Positions 42,300 to 51,149 are shown, counted from the stretch's first letter. The stretch is 64,000 bases of DNA from Pseudomonadota bacterium (GCA_027624035.1 JAQBUI010000006.1:1-64000), one strand, 5' to 3'. Notes: a model not told the origin generated them from the sequence alone. Translations and numbers: made by a program.

Positions 42300-43055
42300 T
42301 TAGCGCATGGCTCCTGGCATTCCGCCGTCGATAACGATCGTCTGACCGGTCACCGAGGTGGCGGTGCAGAACGTCACCACCTGCTGGGCGATGTCTTCAA
42401 GTTGTCCGACGCGGCCCAGTACCGCCTGACGCCGCGCGCCCTCGGCTGCCCGTTCCGGCAGGTTGCCAGCCATTCTGGTGCCCTCGACCAGTCCCGGGGC
42501 GATGCAATTCACGGAAACCTCCGGGGCCATTGCCACCGCGAGACAGCGGGTCAGATGGTTCAGGCCCGCCTTGCTGGACGAATACGCGATGCTGCTGGAG
42601 CCTGGCGAAATCCCACCGGCCGACGAGATATTGACGATCTGCCCGCAACCGGAGGATTTGAGCAATGAAGCAGCGGCTCTGGCGAGCAGAAAGGGCCCGC
42701 GAAGGTTGGTTTCAAGGACCCGATCCCAGACCTCTGGCGTGAGGGCATCCAGATCCGGAAATGGAATCCCGATGTTCCAGGCTGCGTTGTTGATCAGAAT
42801 ATCGAGCGTGCCGTGGCGATCACTGATCACACGGATACAGTTCTCGATGGAATCGGGGTCCCGCTGATCGAGTTCCACCAGATCTCCCCGACCGCCTGCG
42901 GCCTTGATGTCTGAGAGTGTTTGTTCCGCGCCTTCACGGAACCCCACGTAGCTGACGGCGACGACGGCGCCCTCGGCGCCCAGTCTTCTGGCGATGGCTC
43001 CACCAATGCTGCCAGACCCACCAGTGACCAGCGCGACCCTGTTGTTGAGTTTCAT
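42300..43055 (-). CDS. Short-chain dehydrogenase/reductase (FabG-like)
   Basis: A 251-residue classical SDR: GGSGSIGGAIAR (cofactor loop), NNAAWN in place of NNAG, SSAGGISPGSSSIAYSSSK with catalytic Ser, Tyr and Lys, and VNCIAPGLVEGTRM. The end VTGQTIVIDGGMPGAM is the standard dimer tail. It resembles 3-oxoacyl reductases; the true substrate is unknown. The ATG at 43055 is chosen over 43070 because GGAGG lies 7 bp ahead. It ends 6 bp from the convergent CRTAC1-type gene. A short hairpin (CAGCC-GTA-GGCTG) spans the CRTAC1-gene stop and the gap. Confidence 0.92.
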   Translation of the reverse strand: MKLNNRVALVTGGSGSIGGAIARRLGAEGAVVAVSYVGFREGAEQTLSDIKAAGGRGDLVELDQRDPDSIENCIRVISDRHGTLDILINNAAWNIGIPFPDLDALTPEVWDRVLETNLRGPFLLARAAASLLKSSGCGQIVNISSAGGISPGSSSIAYSSSKAGLNHLTRCLAVAMAPEVSVNCIAPGLVEGTRMAGNLPERAAEGARRQAVLGRVGQLEDIAQQVVTFCTATSVTGQTIVIDGGMPGAMR

Positions 43056-43182
43056 ATCTGTCCTCCACACATTGGATCACAAGTGTAGCTGATTCACGCA
43101 GCTTTCAATCGTCAGAGAATGGTTGGGGCAATGGCAAGCACGCAATGGTCGCGCGAGAAAGTGCTCATGCTGGCACCTCGTT

Positions 43183-43461
43183 TCAGGGAACGTCCGTGAA
43201 AGCATCGCCGGTTTCCAGGGCATCGAGCAGTGCATCCAGTCTGGCGGTGTTGGCCTCATGGATGAAGAACCCACCCGCGATTCGGACGTTAGGGCCCCGT
43301 TGGCAGTGCCCCAGGCAAACCACCCGTTGCACTTTTGTATCCAGCTTCCTGCAGGCAATGGCCTGTTCCAGATAATCAGCCAGATCCCGACTGCCACGCG
43401 CGGCACAGGAGGGCTGGCCGGCAAAGGGTCTGAGATTGATGCAGACGATCAATTCGGTCAT
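43183..43461 (-). CDS. Thioredoxin-like [2Fe-2S] ferredoxin
   Basis: A 92-residue protein of the (2Fe-2S) thioredoxin-fold ferredoxin family. The four ligands are visible with family spacing: Cys7, Cys19, Cys49 and Cys53 (VCINL, QPSC, VCLGHC). GPNVRI after the last cysteine is typical. Proteins like this are found as single genes or as the C-terminal part of NuoE-like subunits, and serve in electron transfer or sensing; partners are unknown here. The long upstream frame is not coding; ATG 43461 gives the family start. It lies between an SDR gene and a divergent acyl-CoA dehydrogenase. Confidence 0.85.
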   Translation of the reverse strand: MTELIVCINLRPFAGQPSCAARGSRDLADYLEQAIACRKLDTKVQRVVCLGHCQRGPNVRIAGGFFIHEANTARLDALLDALETGDAFTDVP

Positions 43462-43632
43462 GGTCGTATTCTGGCACAGTTGGCCGCTGTTCATGCAGCG
43501 GTTGACTGTGGATGTCGGCATCAGCATGATCGGGGACCAATCGGGCAATCCAGAACAATTGCCAGCCGATCCAGGGTGGATTGATCGTGAATCCACCGGG
43601 TCATACCAACCAGAACCGGAAAGGAGAGAGTC

Positions 43633-44931
43633 ATGAGCTGGGATTTCGAGACCGACAAGGAATATCAGACGTTACTGGACTGGGCGGCCGACTTCGTCCG
43701 CAAGAAAGTAGAGCCCCTGGATATGGTGCTGGGCCCCGCGATGGAATATCAGGACCCGGACTTCATTCGCCATGTGCGCCCGTTACAGAAGGAAGTCAAG
43801 AATATGGGCCTCTGGGCATGTCACCTTGGCCCGGAGCTTGGCGGGCTCGGGTTTGGTCAGCTCAAACTGGCACTGTTGAATGAAATCCTCGGTAGTTCAC
43901 GGTTTGCCCCGGTGGTATTTGGCTGTCAGGCGCCTGATACCGGCAATGCCGAGATCCTGGCCCATTACGGTAGCAAGGAATTGAAAGACAAGTACCTGCA
44001 ACCATTGCTGAACGGCGAAATCGCTTCCTGTTACTCCATGACAGAACCGACCGGTGGTGCCGACCCGACGAGCTTCAAGTGCATGGCCGTTGAAGACGGT
44101 GATGAGTACGTGATCAATGGCGAAAAATGGTTCTCGTCTAACGCCCGTTACTCCAGCTTTCTGATCTGCATGGCGGTGACTGACCCCGACGCTCCGGCCC
44201 ATCAACGAGCGACGATGTTCGTCGTTCCCACGGACAGCCCCGGGGTCGAGATCATCCGCAATGTCGGTGTGGGAGACGAGTCGCCGGGTGAGGGCTCTCA
44301 TGGCTATCTTCGCTACGCGGATGTTCGTATTCCGAAGAGCAACATGCTGGGTGACCGGGGCCAGGGGTTCGCGGTGGCACAGACCCGACTGGGTGGCGGA
44401 CGAATCCATCACGCCATGCGCACCATCGGTCAGATTCGCCGTGCTTTTGACATGATGTGTGAGCGCGCACTGTCCCGGACCACAAAGGGGGAACGGCTCG
44501 CAGACAAGCAACTGGTACAGGAGAAGATCGCGGACTCCTGGATCGAAATGGAAGCATTCAGGCTGCTGGTGCTGCGTACCGCCTGGCGGATAGATCAGTA
44601 CAACGACTACCTGAAGGTGAGAAAGGACATTGCTGCCATCAAGGCCGCGATGCCGAAGGTGTATCACGATGTTGTGTCTCGCTGTATCCAGGTCCACGGG
44701 GCGCTGGGCGTATCCAACGAGCTGCCGCTAACGGGTATGCTGCTCAGCTCGTATGTTATGGGAATTGCTGACGGCCCTACCGAGGTGCACAAAGTCACGG
44801 TGGCAAGGCAGGTGTTGCGGGACTATGAAGGTACCGATCAGCTTTTTCCTGACTATGCCCTGCCGAACCGGAAGGCTGAGGCCATTGCCCAGTATGCTGG
44901 TGAAATCGAGCGAGCGGTCGAAAGCTGGTAG
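43633..44931 (+). CDS. Acyl-CoA dehydrogenase, ACAD10/11-like
   Basis: A 432-residue flavoenzyme with all parts of the acyl-CoA dehydrogenase fold: CQAPDTGNAEILAHYG, then SCYSMTEPTGGADPTS (flavin side), YVINGEKWFSSNA, GGGRIHHAMRTIGQ and VHGALGVSNELPL. It ends with the active-site segment IADGPTEVHKV, with Glu as probable base. It is clearly related to the dehydrogenase at 27172 but not a recent duplicate. The subgroup is that of human ACAD10/ACAD11, whose kinase half is matched by the separate APH gene at 34466-35524. A good GGAGAG ribosome site precedes the ATG. An aldo/keto reductase follows in the same direction. Confidence 0.94.
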   Translation: MSWDFETDKEYQTLLDWAADFVRKKVEPLDMVLGPAMEYQDPDFIRHVRPLQKEVKNMGLWACHLGPELGGLGFGQLKLALLNEILGSSRFAPVVFGCQAPDTGNAEILAHYGSKELKDKYLQPLLNGEIASCYSMTEPTGGADPTSFKCMAVEDGDEYVINGEKWFSSNARYSSFLICMAVTDPDAPAHQRATMFVVPTDSPGVEIIRNVGVGDESPGEGSHGYLRYADVRIPKSNMLGDRGQGFAVAQTRLGGGRIHHAMRTIGQIRRAFDMMCERALSRTTKGERLADKQLVQEKIADSWIEMEAFRLLVLRTAWRIDQYNDYLKVRKDIAAIKAAMPKVYHDVVSRCIQVHGALGVSNELPLTGMLLSSYVMGIADGPTEVHKVTVARQVLRDYEGTDQLFPDYALPNRKAEAIAQYAGEIERAVESW

Positions 44932-45039
44932 GTCAAGGCATGACCTGCTGGAAGATACAGAAACAATGAAACAGCGTTACATTAGAATCTGCAGACTGCG
45001 GATTCAAGCGGTCGACGCAAGACTTGGGAAGACATCGAC

Positions 45040-46059
45040 ATGGCATTAAAGATCAACACCCTGGGAAGCAGTGGTGTCAAAGTCACTGAATTAGGCTTTG
45101 GCGGGGCTCCCATCGGCAGCGTCGGTCCCCGCGTCACCGAGGAACAGGTCACGGAGATCCTGAATGCGGCATGGGACATCGGCATTCGCTATTTTGATAC
45201 GGCGCCGCTCTACGGACATGGTCTGTCGGAGCGTCGCGTGGGCAGATTCCTGTCCCAGCGGCCGAGGGATGAGTTTGCCCTGTCATCGAAAGTGGGGCGT
45301 TTGCTGGTGCCAGAGGATGAGGGCGAGCGGTTTGACAAGATGCTCGATCAGGAGCCCTTTAGCATTCGCTATGACTACTCCTACGATGGTGCCCGAAGAT
45401 CACTGGAGGCAAGTTTCGAGCGCCTTGGACTGGACCGGGTGGATATCCTGCTTTGTCATGACATCGACATCTGGACCCACGGCGAAGACAAACAGCCGGA
45501 GATCCTGAAGACCGCAAGAGAGGGAATCCTGCGGGCATTATCGGACTTGAAACGCGAAGGTGTCATTCGTGCGTTCGGTCTCGGCGTCAATGAATGGCAG
45601 GTGTGCAATCAGATCCTGGACGAGTTCGACGTGGATTGTTTCCTGCTGGCGGGCCGCTTCACATTGCTCGAACAGGCGCCGCTCGATGTGTTTCTGCCTC
45701 GCTGCGTGGAGCGCAACGTGTCGATCATCATTGGCGGCCCGTTCAATTCAGGATTGCTGGCGAATGCGGAGCGCCGGCGGGCAACCTATGACTACAAGCC
45801 TGTGGACGACGCCCGCTGGGATAAGGCACAGAGCATCCGCCGCATCTGTGAGAACCACGATGTCGACATGCGCGCCGCCGCGCTCCGGTATCCGTTGATG
45901 CATCCGGCGGTAGCGGCAGTGATCCCGGGCATGTGGCATGTTGATGAGGTTCACACCAACCTTGAACTGCTGCAGCAATCACTGCCTGACGCACTCTGGT
46001 CCGATCTGTCAGATGCCGGGCTCGTCCGGCTGGATGGGATCGACCTGCCGGGAACCTGA
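45040..46059 (+). CDS. Aldo/keto reductase (D-threo-aldose/pyridoxal dehydrogenase-like group)
   Basis: A 339-residue aldo/keto reductase. LGFGGAPIGSVGPRVTEE, then YFDTAPLYGHGLSERRVG hold the catalytic Asp and Tyr; SSKVGRLL the Lys; and ILLCHDIDIW the His. The long insert between Lys and His (residues about 100-125, with FSIRYDYSYDGARRS) and the ending HTNLELLQQSLPDALW fit the L-fucose/D-threo-aldose 1-dehydrogenase and pyridoxal 4-dehydrogenase subgroup, which oxidise sugars or pyridoxal with NAD(P). Which substrate is used here cannot be told. No ribosome site is clear before ATG 45040. Possibly cotranscribed with the dehydrogenase upstream. Confidence 0.9.
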   Translation: MALKINTLGSSGVKVTELGFGGAPIGSVGPRVTEEQVTEILNAAWDIGIRYFDTAPLYGHGLSERRVGRFLSQRPRDEFALSSKVGRLLVPEDEGERFDKMLDQEPFSIRYDYSYDGARRSLEASFERLGLDRVDILLCHDIDIWTHGEDKQPEILKTAREGILRALSDLKREGVIRAFGLGVNEWQVCNQILDEFDVDCFLLAGRFTLLEQAPLDVFLPRCVERNVSIIIGGPFNSGLLANAERRRATYDYKPVDDARWDKAQSIRRICENHDVDMRAAALRYPLMHPAVAAVIPGMWHVDEVHTNLELLQQSLPDALWSDLSDAGLVRLDGIDLPGT

Positions 46060-46128
46060 TTAGGCGCTGACGCCGCCGCCCGCGGTGTTATGATGTCGAG
46101 CATCAGTCTGAATAAAGGGGATGGTCAG

Positions 46129-46524
46129 ATGGATCTTGTCGGTATCGGTATCGGTATTGTGGTTGGGGCGGTGATCGGATACATCATCGCGGTGGTCACG
46201 CGCAGGGCAAGCTCCCCGGTGGCCGCCGTGGCGGAGTCGTCGGAGACACCCTGGTGGGACGTTCGCAAAACCCTGACAGGAACCCAGTTGCAGATTCTGC
46301 AGTTTATGGAATCCAGGAAGGAATCCACCATTACCCAGTTACAGGAGAAGTTTTCATTCATTCCTGATCGTGAGTTGTATTACCGCCTTGAACAGATCGT
46401 GCTGATGAAATTTATCAGCCGCGACAGAAAGGATGGTGAGGTGATTTACGTGCTGAATCCAGACTATTCCGGGACTGTCGAAGACGACAAGACAGTGATG
46501 TTACCCCAGGGTGATCAGAACTGA
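46129..46524 (+). CDS. Membrane-anchored small protein with winged-helix-like domain
   Basis: A 131-residue protein. Residues 4-25 form one membrane helix (IGIGIVVGAVIGYIIAVVT). After a short Ala/Ser linker the soluble part (about 40-115) reads LTGTQLQILQFMESRKESTI, TQLQEKFSFIPDRELYYRLE and VIYVLNPDY, with the helix pattern and final beta-hairpin of a winged helix. That suggests a membrane-tethered DNA- or protein-binding domain, but the assignment is structural guesswork. I chose ATG 46129 (AAAGGGG upstream) over the frame start at 46090. Next gene 78 bp on, after a hairpin. Confidence 0.65.
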   Translation: MDLVGIGIGIVVGAVIGYIIAVVTRRASSPVAAVAESSETPWWDVRKTLTGTQLQILQFMESRKESTITQLQEKFSFIPDRELYYRLEQIVLMKFISRDRKDGEVIYVLNPDYSGTVEDDKTVMLPQGDQN

Positions 46525-46551
46525 TAATCCCCTCGTTTGCGGGGTATTATA
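46525..46551 (+). terminator. Small hairpin between two small-protein genes
   Basis: TAAT-CCCC and GGGG-TATTA pair with one bulged A around TCGTTTGC, right after the stop at 46524. It lacks a T-run; it could be an attenuator or processing site. The downstream TATTATAT may belong to a promoter. Confidence 0.35.
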
Positions 46552-46602
46552 TGGACGATTTACGCTCTAGAGTCAGCCCTTCAATTTCAACTGGAACAGA
46601 CC

Positions 46603-47235
46603 ATGAAGCGACTTGCTAGTCTAATGTTAACCCTTTCACTGGCAATGGCTGGATCAGCCGCATCAGCGATTGATATGGGTAGTATCGTCAAGGCGCAGGT
46701 GGTCCTTGGGCAGATAGACCAGGTCGTTGACAAGTACAAGGAAGTCCAGGACCTGCTCAACGCGGGCACGGTACAACTGGATGTGGCGGAACCGATCGGT
46801 GATGCGTCAGGCAAGTACCTGCTGCCTTTTGGCGACGAGGGCATGCTGACGGCCTGGGCAGAGAAATCGCTTGAGGCGAAAGCCGGGGCGGAAGTCGGCG
46901 CGGTGGCGGGTGACAAGGCCGCTGATCTGCTGGCGAGCAAGGTTCCCTTCGGTGGTTTCATGAAGGGAGCGGTGAAGAGCAAGACCAAGGAGCTGGGTGC
47001 GGTCACCGCCATTGGTGGCTGGGATTTCATCCGAGAGACTTCGGTCATGTCATTCAACAGCCTGTTTGATTACTCGGTCTATCTGCATTCAGAGTTTCAG
47101 GGGCTGCCTGGTTACGAGAATGCACTGGCAGCCGCCATGGCAATCTATCCCGAACTCGAAAAGTCCCACCAGAAGTCGGTCGATAAGGCCTACAAGGACG
47201 CTGCAAAGAAGGCCAGGAAAGCCAAGCTGCTGTAA
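46603..47235 (+). CDS. Exported protein of unknown function
   Basis: A 210-residue protein with a textbook signal peptide (MKRLASLMLTLSLAMAGSAASA). The mature part is helical and charged at the end (AYKDAAKKARKAKLL). The middle contains a Gly/Ala-rich stretch (KAGAEVGAVAGDKAADLLAS, then FGGFMKGAVKSKTKELG) that may form a membrane-active or hairpin segment. I recognise no family. ATG 46603 is chosen because it begins the signal peptide; the frame extends 22 codons further upstream. A clear intrinsic terminator follows 50 bp after the stop, so the transcript ends here. Confidence 0.65.
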   Translation: MKRLASLMLTLSLAMAGSAASAIDMGSIVKAQVVLGQIDQVVDKYKEVQDLLNAGTVQLDVAEPIGDASGKYLLPFGDEGMLTAWAEKSLEAKAGAEVGAVAGDKAADLLASKVPFGGFMKGAVKSKTKELGAVTAIGGWDFIRETSVMSFNSLFDYSVYLHSEFQGLPGYENALAAAMAIYPELEKSHQKSVDKAYKDAAKKARKAKLL

Positions 47236-47283
47236 TGGCTGGGGTGCGCTACGCACCAGTGTTTTAGGCAGATGTGTTGACAG

Positions 47284-47312
47284 AAGGGCGACTGGAAAGG
47301 TCGCCCTTTTTT
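47284..47312 (+). terminator. Intrinsic terminator
   Basis: GGGCGAC (47286-47292), a 7-base loop and GTCGCCC (47300-47306) followed by six T. The best Rho-independent terminator in the window, ending the unit that contains the two small proteins. Confidence 0.85.
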
Positions 47313-47430
47313 ATGGGCCAGCCGAAGGCGCCAATCTCGTTTGTCACGGTTGGAGGTCCTGGTTTATGCTGTCGGCTCGCCGGGGAGGGGTATGAAACAA
47401 GGCAAGCCCCTGAGACAGGAGAGTGACGAC

Positions 47431-48621
47431 ATGACGATTGAAGCATTCAGAGAAGAGGTGAGGGGCTGGCTGCATGACCATTGCCCTGATGCCGCTCGTG
47501 GGCCCGGGAGCCCTGTGACCATCGGTTCCAAGCGCCCGATCAGCGATGAGTTGCTGGCATGGCGTCACGCGTTTGGCGGGCGGGGATGGAGCGTGCCGAG
47601 CTGGCCAAAGGAATATGGCGGAGGCGGGCTGTCTCCCGAAGAAATCACTGTGCTGAACGAGGAGCTGCAGGCGATCAAGGCCCGTGTGCCCATGGGTGGA
47701 ATGGGCACCTCAATGATTGGGCCGACATTGCTTGAGTATGGTTCTGAGGAACAGAAAAAACGTCACATCCCGAAAATCGCGCTGGGTGATGTGTCCTGGT
47801 GCCAGGGTTATTCGGAACCGGGCGCGGGGTCGGACCTCGCCGGGTTACAGACCCGCATGGTTGACAAGGGTGACTACTACGAGGTCAATGGTCAGAAGAT
47901 CTGGACGTCTGGCGCAAACTTCGCGGACTGGATATTCACGCTGGTTCGCACCGACCCCGAGGCACCCAAGCACGATGGGATCTCATTCATCCTGATCGAC
48001 ATGGATCAGCCGGGGATCACGGTCAAACCAATCCAGCTGATCAGTGGTACGTCACCCTTCTGTGAAACCTTTTTCGACAACGCGATCGCCCAGAAGGACG
48101 AACTCGTGGGAGAGCTCAATCGTGGCTGGACGGTCGGAAAAAGGCTGCTGCAGCATGAACGGTCGGGGCTTGGTGGACTGCGAGGCGCAGCGCCTCAGCG
48201 TCGTCGTGGCCGACCCCGAAATGGCATGGCGGACCTTGCCAGGCGTTATCTTGGGGAGGACAAAAGCGGCAGAATTGCCGAACCGGCGGCTCGCGACAAG
48301 GTCGTTCGGTTCGCCATGGATCAGGCCAGTTTTACGGCCACCACCAGGCGGGCACGAGAAGAAAGCTCATCAGCCCAGACCCCGGGGGAGACCACTTCCA
48401 TCTTCAAGTACTACGGTGCCCAGATGGCCCGGGAGTCCGCGGAGTTCCAGACCTACCTGATGGGTACCCAGGGGCATGGCTGGGAGGGCCCCGGCTTTGA
48501 GCCACACGAGATCGGCGCCAATCGCGGCTTTTTGTCCAGCCGGGCCGTGACGATCTATGGCGGTACCAATGAGATCCAGATGAACATCATCGCGAAGCGT
48601 GTACTGGGGCTGCCGGACTGA
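47431..48621 (+). CDS. Acyl-CoA dehydrogenase family protein with Gly at the usual catalytic-Glu site
   Basis: A 396-residue flavoprotein: PSWPKEYGGGGLSPEE, then SWCQGYSEPGAGSDLAGLQT and EVNGQKIWTSGANFADW are the flavin- and substrate-binding signatures, and the C-terminus has SRAVTIYGGTNEIQMNI. In medium-chain dehydrogenase the base is the Glu in YEGT; here that position is Gly (YGGT), as in many FadE proteins of steroid and other ring degradation, which place the base elsewhere. Charged insertion around RRRRGRPRNG (residues about 255-270) is unusual. ATG 47431 has AGGAG upstream. A crotonase gene follows after 78 bp, so the two likely form one catabolic pair. Confidence 0.92.
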   Translation: MTIEAFREEVRGWLHDHCPDAARGPGSPVTIGSKRPISDELLAWRHAFGGRGWSVPSWPKEYGGGGLSPEEITVLNEELQAIKARVPMGGMGTSMIGPTLLEYGSEEQKKRHIPKIALGDVSWCQGYSEPGAGSDLAGLQTRMVDKGDYYEVNGQKIWTSGANFADWIFTLVRTDPEAPKHDGISFILIDMDQPGITVKPIQLISGTSPFCETFFDNAIAQKDELVGELNRGWTVGKRLLQHERSGLGGLRGAAPQRRRGRPRNGMADLARRYLGEDKSGRIAEPAARDKVVRFAMDQASFTATTRRAREESSSAQTPGETTSIFKYYGAQMARESAEFQTYLMGTQGHGWEGPGFEPHEIGANRGFLSSRAVTIYGGTNEIQMNIIAKRVLGLPD

Positions 48622-48699
48622 GCCCTTGCATCGTAACCAGAATCTACATCAACCAGGGCAAATCAGCCCTGTTTCCAAGCACCGAGAAGGAGTAACGAC

Positions 48700-49575
48700 A
48701 TGAGCTATGACTATATTGAAACGGACCGCGTGGGTACCGACGACCGCATTGGACGGATCACCCTGAACCGCCCGGAAAAGATGAATGCCCTGTCTCAGGA
48801 GCTGCTGTTCGAATTAAATGACGCGCTGCACGACATGGAAGCCGACCACGGTATACGAGTGATTATTCTGCGGGGAGCAGGCCGCACATTCAGTGCGGGC
48901 TACGATCTGACGCCAACCCGCGGCGGCGCAGATGGCGTGGTGCGTTCTCACAAGAGTGTGGACGACAAGGGCCGACGACTGGTGATGGGAATTCGTACCG
49001 GCATGCAGCAGATCACCGACATTCACATGTATCTGTGGAACATGTCCAAGGTCACCATCGCCCAGGTTCATGGCTATGCGATCGCTGGCGGGTGCGAGCT
49101 GGCGATGATGGCGGACCTTGTGGTGGGTGCAGAGGATGCGCAGTTCGGCCATCCCGGCTGTCGCGGGCTGGGGACGAGCCGCACCGGTGTGATCTGGCCG
49201 CTGGTGATTGGCATGCGCAAGGCAAAGGAACTGTACTACACCGGTGAGAATATCAATGCCGTGGAAGCCCAGGAAATTGGGATGATCAACTATGCCTGGC
49301 CAGGTGATGAGCTCGAGGATCGAACCATTGCCTTCGCGGACCGTCTCGCCATCGCATCGGCTGACCATCTCGGCATCCTCAAGGTCAACATGAACCGGTT
49401 CTACGAAAACATGGGCATCTATTCCTCGGTGCGAAGCAGCACTGACCTGGATGCCGCCGGCCAGTTCACGGAATTCTCCTACGGATTCCAGGATCACATG
49501 CGTGAAGGTGGCCTGAAGGATGCGCTCGCCTGGCGTGACGGGCCTTACAAGGGTACGGACACCTACAAGAACTGA
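48700..49575 (+). CDS. Enoyl-CoA hydratase/isomerase family protein
   Basis: A 291-residue crotonase, longer than typical because of an insertion (about residues 75-105, GGADGVVRSHKSVDDKGRRL) after the first oxyanion loop FSAGYDL. The second loop is HGYAIAGGCELAMMADL. The usual Glu of the catalytic helix is replaced in the segment GHPGCRGLGTSRTG, suggesting a reaction other than simple hydration, such as isomerisation, hydrolysis or ring-opening chemistry. ATG with AGAAGGAG upstream. It follows the YGGT-type acyl-CoA dehydrogenase in an apparent two-gene unit and precedes an esterase-like gene. Confidence 0.9.
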   Translation: MSYDYIETDRVGTDDRIGRITLNRPEKMNALSQELLFELNDALHDMEADHGIRVIILRGAGRTFSAGYDLTPTRGGADGVVRSHKSVDDKGRRLVMGIRTGMQQITDIHMYLWNMSKVTIAQVHGYAIAGGCELAMMADLVVGAEDAQFGHPGCRGLGTSRTGVIWPLVIGMRKAKELYYTGENINAVEAQEIGMINYAWPGDELEDRTIAFADRLAIASADHLGILKVNMNRFYENMGIYSSVRSSTDLDAAGQFTEFSYGFQDHMREGGLKDALAWRDGPYKGTDTYKN

Positions 49576-49621
49576 TTGTCGCCGTACAGATGGCTGACAC
49601 CGGAGCAGAGCGCGAACCTGG

Positions 49622-50533
49622 TTGCAGGAATTCTGGCAGCGATTCGTGCTCTGTTGCCAGTTTCGCAAACTTGTTGAGCCTGTGACCGTTAGCGAACGGC
49701 AGCTGGTGTATGGACGGGCCGGGGAGGTCGAGCTTGAGGGCCTGCTCTATGTCCCCGACCAGCATGACCCCGGGCCGCTGGTGATCGATGTACACGGCGG
49801 CGCCTGGGCCTCTGGTCACTACAAGTCCGATCGTTTTTACAACAGACGTCTGGCGGAAGCAGGGATCACGGTGCTGGCCATTAATTTCCGCCACGCTCCG
49901 GAGTTTCAGCATCCGGCCGCGCCGGCGGACATCGCCGCCGCGGTTCGTTATGCCAGGACCCGATTGAGGAGCGATTTCTCTTCCATTGGCCTGGTGGGGT
50001 CCTCAAGTGGCGGGCATCTGGCACTCTATACCGGCCTGTTGCCGGACCATGCGGCGCATCAGACCACCGCGATTGAGTCTGCCAGCGGCTACACGCTGCC
50101 AGAGGGCGTGAGTGCCGAGGTCGACTTTGTGGTCGGTCTGTGGCCCGTATCGGTGCCCCTGGCCCGGTACCACTATGCGGTGGCAAGAGCTCATCAGGGG
50201 CGCGACACCTGGGGGCCGAATTTTGCACCGGACCGCCTTGCGAGTAGTACCCTGGCTTATTTTGGCAGCCATGAAGCCATGGACAAGGCGAGCATTCCAG
50301 GCATTCTGGCCCGGGGAGAGCACAGTCATTTGCCCCGCATTCTGCTGGTACAGCCGGAACTGGACCTCAATGTTCCCGTCTTCATCAACCAGCAGCTTCA
50401 TGGGGCGCTGATTGAAGCGGGGGCTGATGTGACCTGCAAACTATACCCGGGCGTGGCCCATGGCTTCGCTCAGGGCCCGGGCCCGAAAACGGATGAGTGT
50501 ATTGACGATCTGATCCGGTTCATTGCCGGTTGA
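49622..50533 (+). CDS. Alpha/beta hydrolase, hormone-sensitive-lipase type esterase
   Basis: A 303-residue hydrolase. VIDVHGGAWASGHY is the HGG oxyanion motif, IGLVGSSSGGHLALY holds the nucleophile Ser (GxSxG), the acid Asp is probably in PELDLNVPV and the His in PGVAHGFAQ. INFRHAPEFQHPAAPADI is the family substrate-cap signature. It would cleave a small carboxylic ester or amide; the precise substrate is unknown. The start is uncertain: the frame opens with TTG at 49622, and GTG at 49682 is also possible. The end overlaps pnuT on the other strand by 14 bp. Confidence 0.85.
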   Translation: MQEFWQRFVLCCQFRKLVEPVTVSERQLVYGRAGEVELEGLLYVPDQHDPGPLVIDVHGGAWASGHYKSDRFYNRRLAEAGITVLAINFRHAPEFQHPAAPADIAAAVRYARTRLRSDFSSIGLVGSSSGGHLALYTGLLPDHAAHQTTAIESASGYTLPEGVSAEVDFVVGLWPVSVPLARYHYAVARAHQGRDTWGPNFAPDRLASSTLAYFGSHEAMDKASIPGILARGEHSHLPRILLVQPELDLNVPVFINQQLHGALIEAGADVTCKLYPGVAHGFAQGPGPKTDECIDDLIRFIAG

Positions 50534-51149
50534 GAATCTCGCCGTCGCCATGGCTCTGGTACTCCTTGCGCCATGCGAACCAGCCAAACACCACGATGAT
50601 CACATAGGCTGCGAACAGCAGTGCTGTGAAGTACAGTTCCCGATCAATGTAGAGAAAGATCGAAATGCTGTCGATCACCAGCCAGTAGATCCAGTTTTCC
50701 AGCACTTTGGTGGCAACCATGTAGGTGGTGACGATACTGGCCCAGGTCGTCAGTGAATCGAGGTAGGGCATGCGGGCATCGGAAAAGGTAGACAGCAGGT
50801 ATCCCGATAGCAGAGCCGCTGCGATCACGGTGCCAATGACCGTGACATGGGTCCTTGCAGACCACGTGGTAATCGGGACTCCACCCTGGTCCCGGCCGCC
50901 GCGGGTCCACTGATACCAGCCATAGACGGCCATGATAAGGTAGTAGACCTGTAGCCCGGATTCCATGTAGAGCTTTACCTGCCAGAAGATCATCAGAAAG
51001 ATGGCAGTGGAAGCCAGCGCGGCGTACCAGCAGAGGCTGTTTTCCCGCACCGCCAGCAGCAGGTAGGCGATGGCAAGCACAACGGCGGTCAGTTCGAGCC
51101 AGGAGTTGGCGCGAAACTGGTCCACCATTGTGACAAGGAGTTCGCTCAT
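50520..51149 (-). CDS. pnuT: PnuC-family transporter, probably for thiamine (PnuT)
   Basis: A 209-residue inner-membrane protein with about seven helices. The PnuC core is visible in YYLIMAVYGWYQWTRGG, with the aromatic substrate-binding residues, and in TKVLENWIYWLVIDSISIFL. PnuC proteins move unphosphorylated vitamin precursors by facilitated diffusion: nicotinamide riboside (PnuC), riboflavin (PnuX) or thiamine (PnuT). Here the gene overlaps a TonB-dependent receptor gene by 4 bp, and that operon begins with a TPP riboswitch, so thiamine is the likely substrate. A kinase would be needed to trap it; none is adjacent. The 3' end overlaps the convergent esterase gene. Confidence 0.88.
   Translation of the reverse strand: MSELLVTMVDQFRANSWLELTAVVLAIAYLLLAVRENSLCWYAALASTAIFLMIFWQVKLYMESGLQVYYLIMAVYGWYQWTRGGRDQGGVPITTWSARTHVTVIGTVIAAALLSGYLLSTFSDARMPYLDSLTTWASIVTTYMVATKVLENWIYWLVIDSISIFLYIDRELYFTALLFAAYVIIVVFGWFAWRKEYQSHGDGEILNRQ

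Noticed and set aside
48814-49668. 284-codon minus-strand frame opposite the crotonase gene
   Set aside because: Antisense shadow of a well-supported gene; no domain signal.
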